Below, piece after piece: positions 9,228 through 17,290 of a stretch of 64,000 nucleotides of DNA. The notes beneath the pieces are model-generated. The model was not told the origin of the DNA. It did no database searches and saw only the letters and a list, made by a program, of their open reading frames with translations. The translations under genes and the position numbers were made by a program. Location: the NCBI GenBank assembly GCA_905221205.1, contig CAJNCG010000002.1:310001-374000 (forward strand), given 5' to 3'. Every line of letters starts with the position of its first letter. Within the stretch, counting starts at the first letter, position 1. This DNA comes from a bacterium. Its GTDB lineage: Bacteria; Bacillota; Bacilli; Lactobacillales; Streptococcaceae.

Positions 9228-10379
9228 ATGGCTACATTTTATGTTCCGGCAGTCAACCTTATTGGTAAAGGTGTTGTAAATGAAGTAGGTCCTTATATCA
9301 AGGAACTTGGCTATAAAAAGGCACTTTTGGTGACAGATAAGTTCATTGAAGGTAGTGACATTTTGCCTAAGGTTTTAAAACCGCTAGATACAGAAGGGAT
9401 CGAATATGTCATCTTTAGCGATGTAGAGCCAAACCCTACTTGTAAGAATGTCACAGATGGGGTAGCTGCTTTGGAAGAACATGGATGTGACTTTATTATC
9501 AGTCTTGGTGGTGGATCTCCACAGGATGCAGCTAGTTGTATCTCTATCATAGCTACAAATGGTGGAAAACCACAGGATTATGAGGGGCTTCATAAGTCTG
9601 CTCAAAAAGGCTTACCAGTCGTGGCTATTAATACAACGGCAGGCACTTCTGCAGAAATCACTATTAACTATGTGATTACCGACGAAGAACGCAAGGTTAA
9701 GATGGTAATGGTTGATAAGAATAGCCTTGCTCTTATCTCTGTTAATGATCCAGAATTGATGCTCTCTAAGCCTAAAGGCTTGACTGCAGCGACAGGTATG
9801 GATGCTCTGACGCACGCTGTTGAAGCTTTGGTAACACCTGGTGCTTATGATGTGACTAAGAAACTCTCTATCGGAGCTATTGAGCTTATCAAGGAATACC
9901 TTCCTCGTGCAGTGGCAAACGGACATGACATTGAAGCGCGTGAAGGTATGGTCAATGCCATCTTCCTTGGGGGTATGAGCTTTAACAATGCAGGTCTTGG
10001 TTATGTTCACTCAATGGCTCACCAACTCGGCGCAGTATATAATTTGCCACACGGTGTTTGCTGTGCCATGTTGCTACCAGTTATAGAACGTGAAAATGCT
10101 AAACGTGTACCAGAAGCTTTCCGTAATGTTGCCAAGGCCTTGGGACTTCATGTGGAAGGTAAATCAGATGAAGAGTGTGCTGATTATGCAATTGCTGAGA
10201 TTGAGAAACTGTCTGAAACCGTAGGTATTCCTAAGAAACTGACTGAGCTTGGTATTGAAGAAAAAGACTTTGACTTTGAATACCTTTCTAAGAATGCCTT
10301 GATTGATGCCTGCGCACCAGGAAATCCATTTATGCCAACCTTAGAAGAAACGATTGAGTTTTATAAAGAGTTGTTTTAG
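9228..10379 (+). CDS. fucO: Lactaldehyde reductase / iron-containing alcohol dehydrogenase
   Basis: Group III Fe-dependent alcohol dehydrogenase reducing L-lactaldehyde to 1,2-propanediol with NADH, which restores redox balance during anaerobic fucose breakdown. Family signatures: SLGGGSPQDAA (NAD loop), GTSAE, GMDALTHAVEALV and HSMAHQLGAVYNLPHG with the metal-binding histidines. The open frame extends upstream to 9147, but that extension has no ribosome site and includes the fucI-fucO leader. ATG 9228, 7 bases after AGGAGG, gives MATFYVPAVNLIGKG, the usual family start (383 residues). Last gene of the fucose operon in the window. Confidence 0.93.
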   Translation: MATFYVPAVNLIGKGVVNEVGPYIKELGYKKALLVTDKFIEGSDILPKVLKPLDTEGIEYVIFSDVEPNPTCKNVTDGVAALEEHGCDFIISLGGGSPQDAASCISIIATNGGKPQDYEGLHKSAQKGLPVVAINTTAGTSAEITINYVITDEERKVKMVMVDKNSLALISVNDPELMLSKPKGLTAATGMDALTHAVEALVTPGAYDVTKKLSIGAIELIKEYLPRAVANGHDIEAREGMVNAIFLGGMSFNNAGLGYVHSMAHQLGAVYNLPHGVCCAMLLPVIERENAKRVPEAFRNVAKALGLHVEGKSDEECADYAIAEIEKLSETVGIPKKLTELGIEEKDFDFEYLSKNALIDACAPGNPFMPTLEETIEFYKELF

Positions 10380-10431
10380 GAAATAATTGGTTTAATAGCA
10401 TGCTAAGTTAAAAAAAAATTTATTTACAGGA

Positions 10432-10593
10432 TTGAGTTTTGTACAATTTGAAAAAGAGGAAACTATTCTCCTTATTGATCAGTGGACAAATCAAGAAGCT
10501 TTAGATAAACATCATCAATCAAAAACAATGTAGAAAATCTTAGATTTAAGAAGAAAATATCACTTGCAGATGCAAGTTGAACGTTATATATAA
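10432..10593 (+). pseudogene. Remnant of an antibiotic-biosynthesis-monooxygenase-like protein
   Basis: One frame reads FVQFEKEETILLIDQWTNQE, then ALDKHHQSKTM, a TAG stop at 10531-10533, then KILDLRRKYHLQMQVERYI and a stop. The Q/EKW-x-SQEALDxH pattern is characteristic of small quinol monooxygenase (ABM, PF03992) proteins. It lacks a start and is broken by the internal stop, so it is a decayed C-terminal piece. It fills part of the 447-base gap between fucO and the ATPase gene. The assignment rests on motif memory only. Confidence 0.45.
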
Positions 10594-10756
10594 GAGATGA
10601 TTCTGGATACCAGAAAAAGATAAAGGATTTATTGATAGTCTATAAATTAGTGTTAGCATAAAGTCTCAACTGTTAATGATAAAAGGTATTCAATAATTTT
10701 GTTTTAACTATTTTTTTCTAATCTGATAATTGTTAATTAAATACTTAGAACAAAGG

Positions 10757-10789
10757 AAAAGAGTGGACAATAAGCGTCCACTCTTTTTT
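10757..10789 (+). terminator. Strong rho-independent terminator before the ATPase gene
   Basis: Twelve-bp stem, AAAAGAGTGGAC (10757-10768) with GTCCACTCTTTT (10776-10787), seven-base loop, and a run of six T that overlaps the 3' arm. It sits only about 40 bases before the ATPase start. It either ends fucose-operon transcription or acts as an attenuator in the ATPase leader. Confidence 0.85.
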
Positions 10790-10826
10790 GTAAACTTAAA
10801 TTATCAATAGAAAAGGAGCAAGTTAA

Positions 10827-12689
10827 ATGAACTATTATCAAGTTGAGTTTAAAAATCCCGATGATTTCTTAAAAAATCAAACAGAAGGTTTTATTAAGAC
10901 TAATCGTTTATTACTATTTAAAGAGGATGAAGCTTATTACCTAATTTCTCAAGAAAATTACAATGATCAAGAAATTATGGAAAAAATAAAGGACTTTTTT
11001 GATTATGAGTTCTCACTAGCTAAAGTTGATCCTCTAACAGAAAGCGATTTTTTAGAGAAACTTGGAAGAAGCGATATAGGAGATTTAGTAAAATTCTTAC
11101 TTAGTTCAGAAAAAGAAAGATTTTCTGAACAATTAAAACCTAATTTAGAAAAGTTGGATGAGTTAAATGATATTATTGCCCTAAATGAATTTAAAGGCTC
11201 TGTTCGAGAATTCATCGATTATATATCCTTTCAAGAAAAAATAAGTAATAAAGAAAAGCAACAACACTTTTATATTTTTACTGGTGAGAAAGGATCGGGT
11301 AGAAAGTTTGCAATCAAGTTTCTAGAGTCTCTCTTTGGAATGAATGCGATATTTGTTAATTGCAATCAATATTTTGTTCCTAAAATAGGTGAAAAAGATT
11401 TCCCTGTATTAGTTGATTATCTTTCAGCAAGATCAAAAACAAAATCAGACATTTTTGATAATTTTCGACAGAAGAAGGGGAATTCCTTTAATATTATTAT
11501 CTCTAGAAATATTCAAGAGGCGGAATCTATTAGAAAAGATTTACTTGAAGATTTTAATAAGGTATCAATTATTAATTTTCCACAGTATGATGAATCAGAG
11601 CTTAAAGGGATCGGTCTTCAAATGCTAAACCAAAAAGGTGTTCGATTGAGTAACGAAGATTTTGAACATCTATTTGAAAATAAAGTGCTAAAGGATGCTA
11701 AAGAAGTTCGCCTTTTTGTTCAAGAACTTGTTGAATTTGCAGTACAAAATAATTATGAACCTTCAGATAAAAACGAATTAAATCTCGATGGATTTATTAT
11801 CAAAAATGAATCTTCAGTTGAAGATGAAGAAACTGCAGAGAAAAAGTTGAGTGAATTAATTGGTTTAGAAGAAGTGAAAATAGTCCTAAATCAACAGTTA
11901 GCATATAATCGGGTTTCTGCATTGCGTCAGGCTCATGGATTTAGTAATCAAGTATTAAATCGTCATCTTGTTTTTTCCGGAAATCCTGGCACAGGGAAAA
12001 CAGTAGTTGCCAGGCTCTTTTCAGAAATTTTATACAACAATAAAATAATTCAAAAGAATAAGTTAGTGGAAGTGGGGCGAACAGAATTGGTTGGTGAATA
12101 TGTTGGCCAAACTGCTCCAAAAGTAAAAAGAGCTTTTGATGATGCAAAAGGGGGAGTACTCTTTATAGATGAGGCCTATAGTCTTATTCCGAGTAGTGAG
12201 AGAGATTTTGGACACGAAGCTATTTCAGCGATTATACAAGAAATGGAAAATCGTCGGGATGAGGTGTTGGTTATTTTTGCTGGATATGAAGAATTGATGG
12301 CCCAATTCATTGAAACTAATCCAGGATTATCCTCTAGAATTTCTAGAGAAATAAAATTTTTTGATTATACAGTTGATCAACTAATTGCTATTTTAGAATT
12401 GATGATAAATAAAAGACATTATCAATTAATTGAAGATTGTAAGATAGTACTACGTCAGCATCTTTCAGAAGTTGTAAATTGTAGCAATTTTGGAAATGCT
12501 AGATACATCCGTAAATTAGTAGATGAGATTATCTTCAGTCAAGCACAACGAGTGATTGAAGGTGATAAGATTCAGTTAGAAGATGAAAACTTTTTAAATC
12601 AAATTACATTGACAGATATAAATAAGGCTATTGTAGCTATTGAAGCAAAATCATCAAAATCAATATCGTTAATAGGATTCGGAAGGTAG
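10827..12689 (+). CDS. AAA+ ATPase, SpoVK/CbbX-like, with degenerate first ATPase module
   Basis: A 620-residue protein. The N-terminal about 130 residues are unrecognised. A first AAA-like module starts near residue 145 (YIFTGEKGSGRKFA) but has a corrupted Walker A (Arg in place of the catalytic Lys) and no clear Walker B. The second module is intact: ELIGLEEVK helix, FSGNPGTGKT with Lys391, the EVGRTELVGEYVGQT pore-loop region, VLFIDEAYSL with Asp448/Glu449, VIFAGYEELM sensor 1, and the CbbX-type ARYIRKLVDE lid. This two-module plan resembles SpoVK/CbbX/EccA remodelling ATPases. AAGGAG lies 8-9 bases before the start. It is followed by a WYL regulator and two accessory genes. Substrate unknown; a defence or protein-remodelling role is inference. 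Confidence 0.85.
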   Translation: MNYYQVEFKNPDDFLKNQTEGFIKTNRLLLFKEDEAYYLISQENYNDQEIMEKIKDFFDYEFSLAKVDPLTESDFLEKLGRSDIGDLVKFLLSSEKERFSEQLKPNLEKLDELNDIIALNEFKGSVREFIDYISFQEKISNKEKQQHFYIFTGEKGSGRKFAIKFLESLFGMNAIFVNCNQYFVPKIGEKDFPVLVDYLSARSKTKSDIFDNFRQKKGNSFNIIISRNIQEAESIRKDLLEDFNKVSIINFPQYDESELKGIGLQMLNQKGVRLSNEDFEHLFENKVLKDAKEVRLFVQELVEFAVQNNYEPSDKNELNLDGFIIKNESSVEDEETAEKKLSELIGLEEVKIVLNQQLAYNRVSALRQAHGFSNQVLNRHLVFSGNPGTGKTVVARLFSEILYNNKIIQKNKLVEVGRTELVGEYVGQTAPKVKRAFDDAKGGVLFIDEAYSLIPSSERDFGHEAISAIIQEMENRRDEVLVIFAGYEELMAQFIETNPGLSSRISREIKFFDYTVDQLIAILELMINKRHYQLIEDCKIVLRQHLSEVVNCSNFGNARYIRKLVDEIIFSQAQRVIEGDKIQLEDENFLNQITLTDINKAIVAIEAKSSKSISLIGFGR

Positions 12690-12772
12690 AAAAACCTATA
12701 GTAGGCTTTAAAAGAAGAAATCGGTATTTAAAAAAGAGTACGATCAGTAAAAGATTTGAACTAAGAAATTGA

Positions 12773-12802
12773 TTGAATCTGAATCATTGGAAATGCTATA
12801 AT
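12773..12802 (+). promoter_or_regulatory. Extended -10 promoter of the WYL regulator
   Basis: TTGAAT (12773-12778), 18-base spacer, TATAAT (12797-12802) preceded by TGC, i.e. an extended -10. Expected transcription start is about 12809, which coincides with the AAAGGA ribosome site (12809-12814). The 5' leader would therefore be only about 15 bases. Confidence 0.7.
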
Positions 12803-12824
12803 ATTGGTAAAGGATTAGAATTAT

Positions 12825-13775
12825 ATGAACGACCAAGAACGCTTATTAACTATATTTTTACGCTTACAGTCTGGTGCGCATTTATCTAAGACTCAGCTTG
12901 CAGATGAATTTGGTGTTAGTGAAAAAACTATACAACGAGATTTTTCTCTCTTGTCTGGTTTCTTAGATACACAACCAATGGTTGCAGCAGAGCTAGCTTA
13001 TGATGCCAAGCACCATACGAAATACCTAAAAGGAAAATCTTTATTTAATAAAAAGGATATTCTTATAATTTCAAAGATTTTACTAGAAAATCGTTCTTTG
13101 AATAAGGAAGAAAACAAGTCATTGCTTGATAGTTTATTGGCACTTATTTCAAAAGATGAGCAAAAAGAAGTTTCTAGTATTATTGCAAGTGAGTTGCTAA
13201 ATTATGCACCATTATCAGACACACAAAATCGTATTGATAAGATTTGGGAATGGTCTGAAATGATTCGTAAGGAATTGGTACTAGATATTGAATATCAATC
13301 TCCCTATAATTCTAAAAAGCATCATACCATTTTCCCGGTATCGCTTTATTATGATAGCCATTATTTTTACATAGTAGCTTATAATTTAGTTTTTGATTCA
13401 TATATGACCTTAAAATTAGATAGAATTCTTAGTTGGGTAGAAATTAAAGAAAAGAAACCTTCTCTCTCATATGGAAGAAAATTTCGTGATGGAGAAATTC
13501 GTAATAAACGTGTAGATCCATTCATAGGAAAAGAGTTAAAGATCAGCGTCCTATTCGTCAATGATCCAGCAATTGTTGTTGATCAATTCCCAACAGCAAA
13601 AATAATTGAAGAAACGCCAACTGGTAATATTATTGAGTTTGTGAGTCAAGATACACCAGGGTTAAAGAGGTGGCTATTGAGTCAAGCGGAATCCTTAAGG
13701 GTATTGTCTCCAAAGTCGTTAATTGATGATATGAAGACTCTTATTAAGAGAATGGAAGAAAATTATATTGATTAA
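12825..13775 (+). CDS. WYL-domain transcriptional regulator
   Basis: A 316-residue DeoR/HTH_11-type regulator. An N-terminal winged helix (TKTQLADEF-like segment LSKTQLADEFGVSEKTIQRD, residues about 19-38) is followed by a linker and a WYL domain around residues 145-210 (LDIEYQSPYNSKKHHTIFPV, then SLYYDSHYFYIVAYN and LKLDRI). A C-terminal WCX-like extension ends in the LKRWLLSQ segment. WYL proteins commonly sense nucleic-acid or nucleotide ligands and regulate phage-defence islands (BrxR, CapW); that is family knowledge. Here it has its own promoter and is flanked by an AAA+ ATPase and two accessory genes, so it probably controls this island. Ligand and operator are not evident. Confidence 0.85.
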   Translation: MNDQERLLTIFLRLQSGAHLSKTQLADEFGVSEKTIQRDFSLLSGFLDTQPMVAAELAYDAKHHTKYLKGKSLFNKKDILIISKILLENRSLNKEENKSLLDSLLALISKDEQKEVSSIIASELLNYAPLSDTQNRIDKIWEWSEMIRKELVLDIEYQSPYNSKKHHTIFPVSLYYDSHYFYIVAYNLVFDSYMTLKLDRILSWVEIKEKKPSLSYGRKFRDGEIRNKRVDPFIGKELKISVLFVNDPAIVVDQFPTAKIIEETPTGNIIEFVSQDTPGLKRWLLSQAESLRVLSPKSLIDDMKTLIKRMEENYID

Positions 13776-13853
13776 ATATTTAAGGGCGAATGAGAGAAAT
13801 TTTTGTTTGCTTGAAAAAGATACTATGATTTTCATAAACTAAAGGAGTAAAAA

Positions 13854-14657
13854 ATGAGTAGAGTTATATATAGAACTCGTCCATTATCACCTTATGCAAA
13901 GTATGAAAAGTATTGGAATGAATACATTCAAGAGGGTGATGAGATTATTAAGTACGTTTATAATAAGGTTAAATTTCCGGACCGAGAATTAAGAAATGAA
14001 ATATACTCCGATGAGAAACAAAGATGGACTATAGGTGATATTGATTTTCCTGATTGGTTATATGGATATGTGGTCGACTCTGATTTATCTGACAGTGGTA
14101 AAAAAATTGTCAAACAGTGGAGATTAGAGAAGTATATTTCTGATTTAAATAATTACAAAGAAAAAGGCTATTTCATTGATGAAGAAAAGAAAATTGTCAT
14201 AACGGATCGAGAAATATTAATGTTCCGAGAAGACTCAGAAGTACCTTATTGGGATAAAATCACTTCCTTAGTAAAAGAAGCTTATAATCGTATTCGTATT
14301 ACGCCTCAAATGATGGAGTTGGTAAAAAAAGATTTTGAGACTCAAACAGTAGATTATGAAATACTTTGTGAAATGGCTGAACAAAATAGGAAGAAAAATA
14401 AAGAGAAAGAAAAAGAAATATTAGCTAAGCAACAAGAATTACAAGAGAAAAAAGATTATGAAGTAGCTATTCAATTGTTTTTAAGACTACAAAAAAATTT
14501 AGTTGATATAAAGCCAAAGTTAAGTGAAGAAGGAAGAAAAGAAATCGATAATCTTCTTAACTTAATCAATGAATCAGAAATAAGTCGTGCTAGATATGAT
14601 ATGTTACATCAAGCGGGAGTCGAAATAATCTTGAAAGAAAAAAGTAAGAGAGGCTAA
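13854..14657 (+). CDS. Unrecognised coiled-coil protein
   Basis: A 267-residue soluble, highly charged protein that I do not recognise. The N-terminal half is rich in Trp/Tyr/Asp (WTIGDIDFPDWLYGYVVDS), suggesting a folded domain. Residues about 175-210 (EQNRKKNKEKEKEILAKQQE and following) form a long charged helix or coiled coil, and the C-terminal 60 residues are helical. There is no signal peptide, membrane span or catalytic motif. AAAGGAG lies 7 bases before the start. It ends 5 bases before the next gene, so the two are co-translated. Co-location with a WYL regulator and a nuclease-like protein suggests a structural or adaptor part of one system; this is inference. Confidence 0.7.
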   Translation: MSRVIYRTRPLSPYAKYEKYWNEYIQEGDEIIKYVYNKVKFPDRELRNEIYSDEKQRWTIGDIDFPDWLYGYVVDSDLSDSGKKIVKQWRLEKYISDLNNYKEKGYFIDEEKKIVITDREILMFREDSEVPYWDKITSLVKEAYNRIRITPQMMELVKKDFETQTVDYEILCEMAEQNRKKNKEKEKEILAKQQELQEKKDYEVAIQLFLRLQKNLVDIKPKLSEEGRKEIDNLLNLINESEISRARYDMLHQAGVEIILKEKSKRG

Positions 14658-14662
14658 TTTGA

Positions 14663-15565
14663 ATGGATTATGTTGCAAGAATACACTTAAAAAGAGACGA
14701 TAACATTAGAAAAGAGTTAATTGATTTCTGTTTGAATAATTCTGAGCAGTATCTTGCACTTGGTTGGAGTCGCTTAAGTAGCGATATTAGTGAAGATGAC
14801 TTTAATGAATACTATAAACGAATAAAAAAAGAAAGAGGTAGAGCGAATCCGGCAATAAATGTTTTTAAGAATGCTAAGATAGATGACTTATTCTGGGCAC
14901 GAGATTTAAATGGAAATTATTGGATATGTAAAGTAAAATCTTCAGCTATAGTAGTTTGTGATACTCATTTGGACATTGGATCAGTTATCCCAGTTGATGC
15001 ATTTAATGTGGGAATGCAAGTTCCTGGACAGATAAAATCTTCCTTTAATAGGCCACGTGGTAGTACGATTGAAAGGATTTGGGATAAGAGTATAATAGAA
15101 TACTCAAGATTGTTGTTTAATATATTTTCGAAAAATAATTATTTTGAGATAACTCCATTTAGAGGAGGACTTCTTAATAATCTGCCTGAATTTGATTTAG
15201 AAGAACTCGTGATCTCATATCTTCAAATTAAGGAAAATTATTATGTACTTTCTAATTCAATTGCAAAGAAGTCTACAACCATAAAAATTGAATGTGAGAT
15301 GATCTCAAGAGACATCAATAATCCAAGAAAAGCAGTAGTTCAAGTAAAAGGGAAGAAGGCAAATGAACTTGATGCTTTAGAATTTAAACAATATGTAGAT
15401 GATGGTTTTCTAGTATATTTATATGCTCCGAAAGTGATAAATTTAGATAAGATTAGAAATGTAGTTAGGATAAGGGACAAAGATTTGTTAGATTTCTATG
15501 AGAAGAATAAGTTAATCCTACCAGCATCTATCACTCAGTGGGAAGATCTATTTGTAGGTAAATAG
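14663..15565 (+). CDS. Putative EVE-like/restriction-like nuclease protein
   Basis: A 300-residue protein. The N-terminal half looks like an EVE/PUA-like reader domain as found fused to restriction enzymes: YLALGWSRL near residue 33, DDLFWARDLNGNYWICKV near 72-89 and the VPGQIKSSFNRPRGSTIERI segment near 120-139. The C-terminal half (from about residue 175) resembles a PD-(D/E)XK-like module, with KIECEMISRD, then KAVVQVKGKK in the position of the (E/Q)xK motif near residue 233, then YVDDGFLVYLYAP. A clear catalytic acid upstream of QVK is not certain, so activity is unproven. ATG 14663 follows a ribosome site inside the upstream gene. Alternative: a non-catalytic modified-DNA-binding protein. 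Confidence 0.6.
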   Translation: MDYVARIHLKRDDNIRKELIDFCLNNSEQYLALGWSRLSSDISEDDFNEYYKRIKKERGRANPAINVFKNAKIDDLFWARDLNGNYWICKVKSSAIVVCDTHLDIGSVIPVDAFNVGMQVPGQIKSSFNRPRGSTIERIWDKSIIEYSRLLFNIFSKNNYFEITPFRGGLLNNLPEFDLEELVISYLQIKENYYVLSNSIAKKSTTIKIECEMISRDINNPRKAVVQVKGKKANELDALEFKQYVDDGFLVYLYAPKVINLDKIRNVVRIRDKDLLDFYEKNKLILPASITQWEDLFVGK

Positions 15566-15601
15566 ATACTTGAATGTAAGCTCACTGAATATTAAGGTGT
15601 T

Positions 15602-15668
15602 ACAGACAAAATAAAATATTTAAAAGTTACAAAGAAATATGGAATAATGTAACTAAAGGAGGTAGCAT
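15602..15668 (+). repeat. Left end of duplicated Fic-module segment (copy 1)
   Basis: From about 15602 the sequence closely matches the region from about 25822 (ACAAAATAAAAT, then ATGTAACTAAAGGAGGTAGC), which leads into the antitoxin starts at 15669 and 25891. The similarity runs on to about 15890 and 26140. In copy 1 the -10 element has decayed to AATAAT, where copy 2 reads TATAAT (25865-25870). Confidence 0.7.
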
Positions 15669-15827
15669 ATGTCCTTAGATATAAATAAAGAAAAGATGAC
15701 AATTATGGGAGTAGCTTTTGAAAAACGCTCCGTTTTTAAGAGTGTTTGCTATACTTTAAGTACAAATATGATTGAAGGATGGCGACCTACGGTTAGCGAT
15801 GTTGAAAAATTAAGAGATAAAGCGTAA
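15669..15827 (+). CDS. VbhA-like Fic antitoxin, truncated (copy 1)
   Basis: A 52-codon open frame with a perfect GGAGG ribosome site. The helix segment STNMIEGWRP contains T-x-x-x-E-G, matching the [S/T]xxxE[G/N] inhibitory motif of class I Fic antitoxins (VbhA family), and is followed by PTVSDVEKLRD. Compared with copy 2, the C-terminus has been lost by a deletion of about 30 bases between two ATGAAGC-like direct repeats. The deletion also removed the Fic start codon and placed the stop in Fic sequence. It could still be translated but has no toxin partner. The family call rests on the motif and on the Fic-like sequence downstream. Confidence 0.55.
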   Translation: MSLDINKEKMTIMGVAFEKRSVFKSVCYTLSTNMIEGWRPTVSDVEKLRDKA

Positions 15828-15939
15828 ATGTTATGAGTCTTACGACTATATTGATCCGAATAATTTATATACCTATCCAGATTCTTTAGTTCGAAGTTAT
15901 TTGAAAAAATTATTTTCAAATCTTGAACTTAAACAGTAG
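15823..15939 (+). pseudogene. Fic-family toxin remnant (copy 1)
   Basis: Frame starting in the antitoxin's last codons reads CYESYDYIDPNNLYTYPDS, then diverges into SLVRSYLKKLFSNLELKQ and stops. The YDYxDP-x-NLYTYPGS pattern is the typical N-terminus of Fic/Doc proteins. No HPFxxGNGR active site follows. There is no start codon because of the upstream deletion. Confidence 0.5.
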
Positions 15940-16067
15940 ATTATTTGACACTAATCTTTTCTAGTTCTGGAATACTATTAATTTCCTTGACTTTAGTGAA
16001 ATTATATCAGCATGAATTATTCTAAACAAAAAGTTTAGCCTAAAATTCACATTAAAAGTTAGATAGA

Positions 16068-16114
16068 AAAATCCATTGTATTGGGATTCATGTAAGACCG
16101 ATACAATGGATTTT
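16068..16114. terminator. Bidirectional terminator between Fic remnant and membrane protein
   Basis: Fourteen-bp perfect stem, AAAATCCATTGTAT (16068-16081) with ATACAATGGATTTT (16101-16114), with a T-run on the minus strand (ATTTTTCTATC). It most likely ends transcription of the minus-strand gene at 16163. Confidence 0.7.
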
Positions 16115-16162
16115 AAATATACTTTGGGAAATCGTTGTTAGAAATAACTTCTAATTAGTGTT

Positions 16163-17122
16163 TTATTGCTTGTTATCTAGCTTTAACTTATCTGATAATA
16201 AGGAATATACGAATAAACCTAAGCCGATAATATAAAGGATATAGCCTATTCCCGGTAAACCATATTTGAAGACATAAAAGGGATTCCAAATTATGATAGA
16301 TATAATTTCTAGAATGATGTAAAGTCTAATTTTGCTTGTGTCTTCTCTAATGATTCTTTTTAATAGCAAGTAACCAATAACACAGATTGATGCTGATATG
16401 ATAGGATGATCAGCAAATGCAGGCGTAGGATATAAGGTTTTCGTCATGATGTTAAAAGGTATAAATTGAGAAGCAATCACAAGATACGTAGCTATCGATA
16501 GCAATCTATTTTTATAAAAGACGGTAATAAAGTCATGATAGTTAATCAAATTTGTTTGAATGAATTTTTCCTTTTTATAAAAACGACGATAAAGGTAAAA
16601 AGCAAAAACAAGGAGTGACAGAAAAAGTGCAAAGCTAATGAGGTGAAAACCGAATAAACGTCTATCTGACGATATTTGGATTAGAGATGGATCAATACCT
16701 CCTCCAAATAACACATCATACCAACCTCCCATTATCATTTGAAAACCAAATGATAAGGCTGACAATCCCAAGAAAGTCCCTGTTGCTGTGGCTATTTCTG
16801 ATTGTGTAACACTATTTGAAATTTCAGCTAGTAATAGGAGTGTCAAAAAAATGTTCACTATTCTTAAGGAGACAAATAGTTTTTCATTTCGATTGATAAG
16901 TGCACTAATCTCGATAAGTAAAAGTATCAAGAGTAAAGGAGCTAATTCTTTTTTTCCATATATGTTCAAATTTCCGTTGAAAATATTGCTATTATAATGA
17001 ATTTTATCAAATACTACATCGAAAAATGTTGACAGAATTAGAAACACTTGAGTAAACAAAAGAGCCTTAACGATATCAACCTTGCTAACTATTGTGTTGA
17101 AATGTTTAAAATTTATTTTCAT
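16163..17122 (-). CDS. Multi-pass membrane protein of unknown function
   Basis: A 319-residue protein with about eight hydrophobic segments (for example ALLFTQVFLILSTFF, LLLILLLIEISALI, FHLISFALFLSLLVFAFYLY, LYIILEIISIIIW, GYILYIIGLGLFVYSL). Basic loops such as YLYRRFYKKEKF lie between spans. I recognise no transport or enzyme motif. The frame stays open upstream to 17239, but ATG at 17122 has a well-placed CAGGAG and gives a normal start, MKINFKHFNT. It stands alone on the minus strand between mobile debris and a plus-strand lipoprotein gene, with its own terminator. Confidence 0.65.
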   Translation of the reverse strand: MKINFKHFNTIVSKVDIVKALLFTQVFLILSTFFDVVFDKIHYNSNIFNGNLNIYGKKELAPLLLILLLIEISALINRNEKLFVSLRIVNIFLTLLLLAEISNSVTQSEIATATGTFLGLSALSFGFQMIMGGWYDVLFGGGIDPSLIQISSDRRLFGFHLISFALFLSLLVFAFYLYRRFYKKEKFIQTNLINYHDFITVFYKNRLLSIATYLVIASQFIPFNIMTKTLYPTPAFADHPIISASICVIGYLLLKRIIREDTSKIRLYIILEIISIIIWNPFYVFKYGLPGIGYILYIIGLGLFVYSLLSDKLKLDNKQ

Positions 17123-17290
17123 AATATTCTCCTGAATGGTATAAATTCCTATTCTTTGTAGAATGATTATAGCATAATGGGTAACTAAATTCAATTTTAG
17201 GAAAAAGGTTTGTGAACCAGTAGAAGTATTGATAAACATATTATTGCATGTTATACTTGTTATAGAAAACGTAACTTAAAAGGAGTAACG

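Noticed and set aside
16788-16997. Plus-strand 69-residue frame inside the minus-strand membrane gene
   Set aside because: Composition mirrors hydrophobic helices on the other strand.
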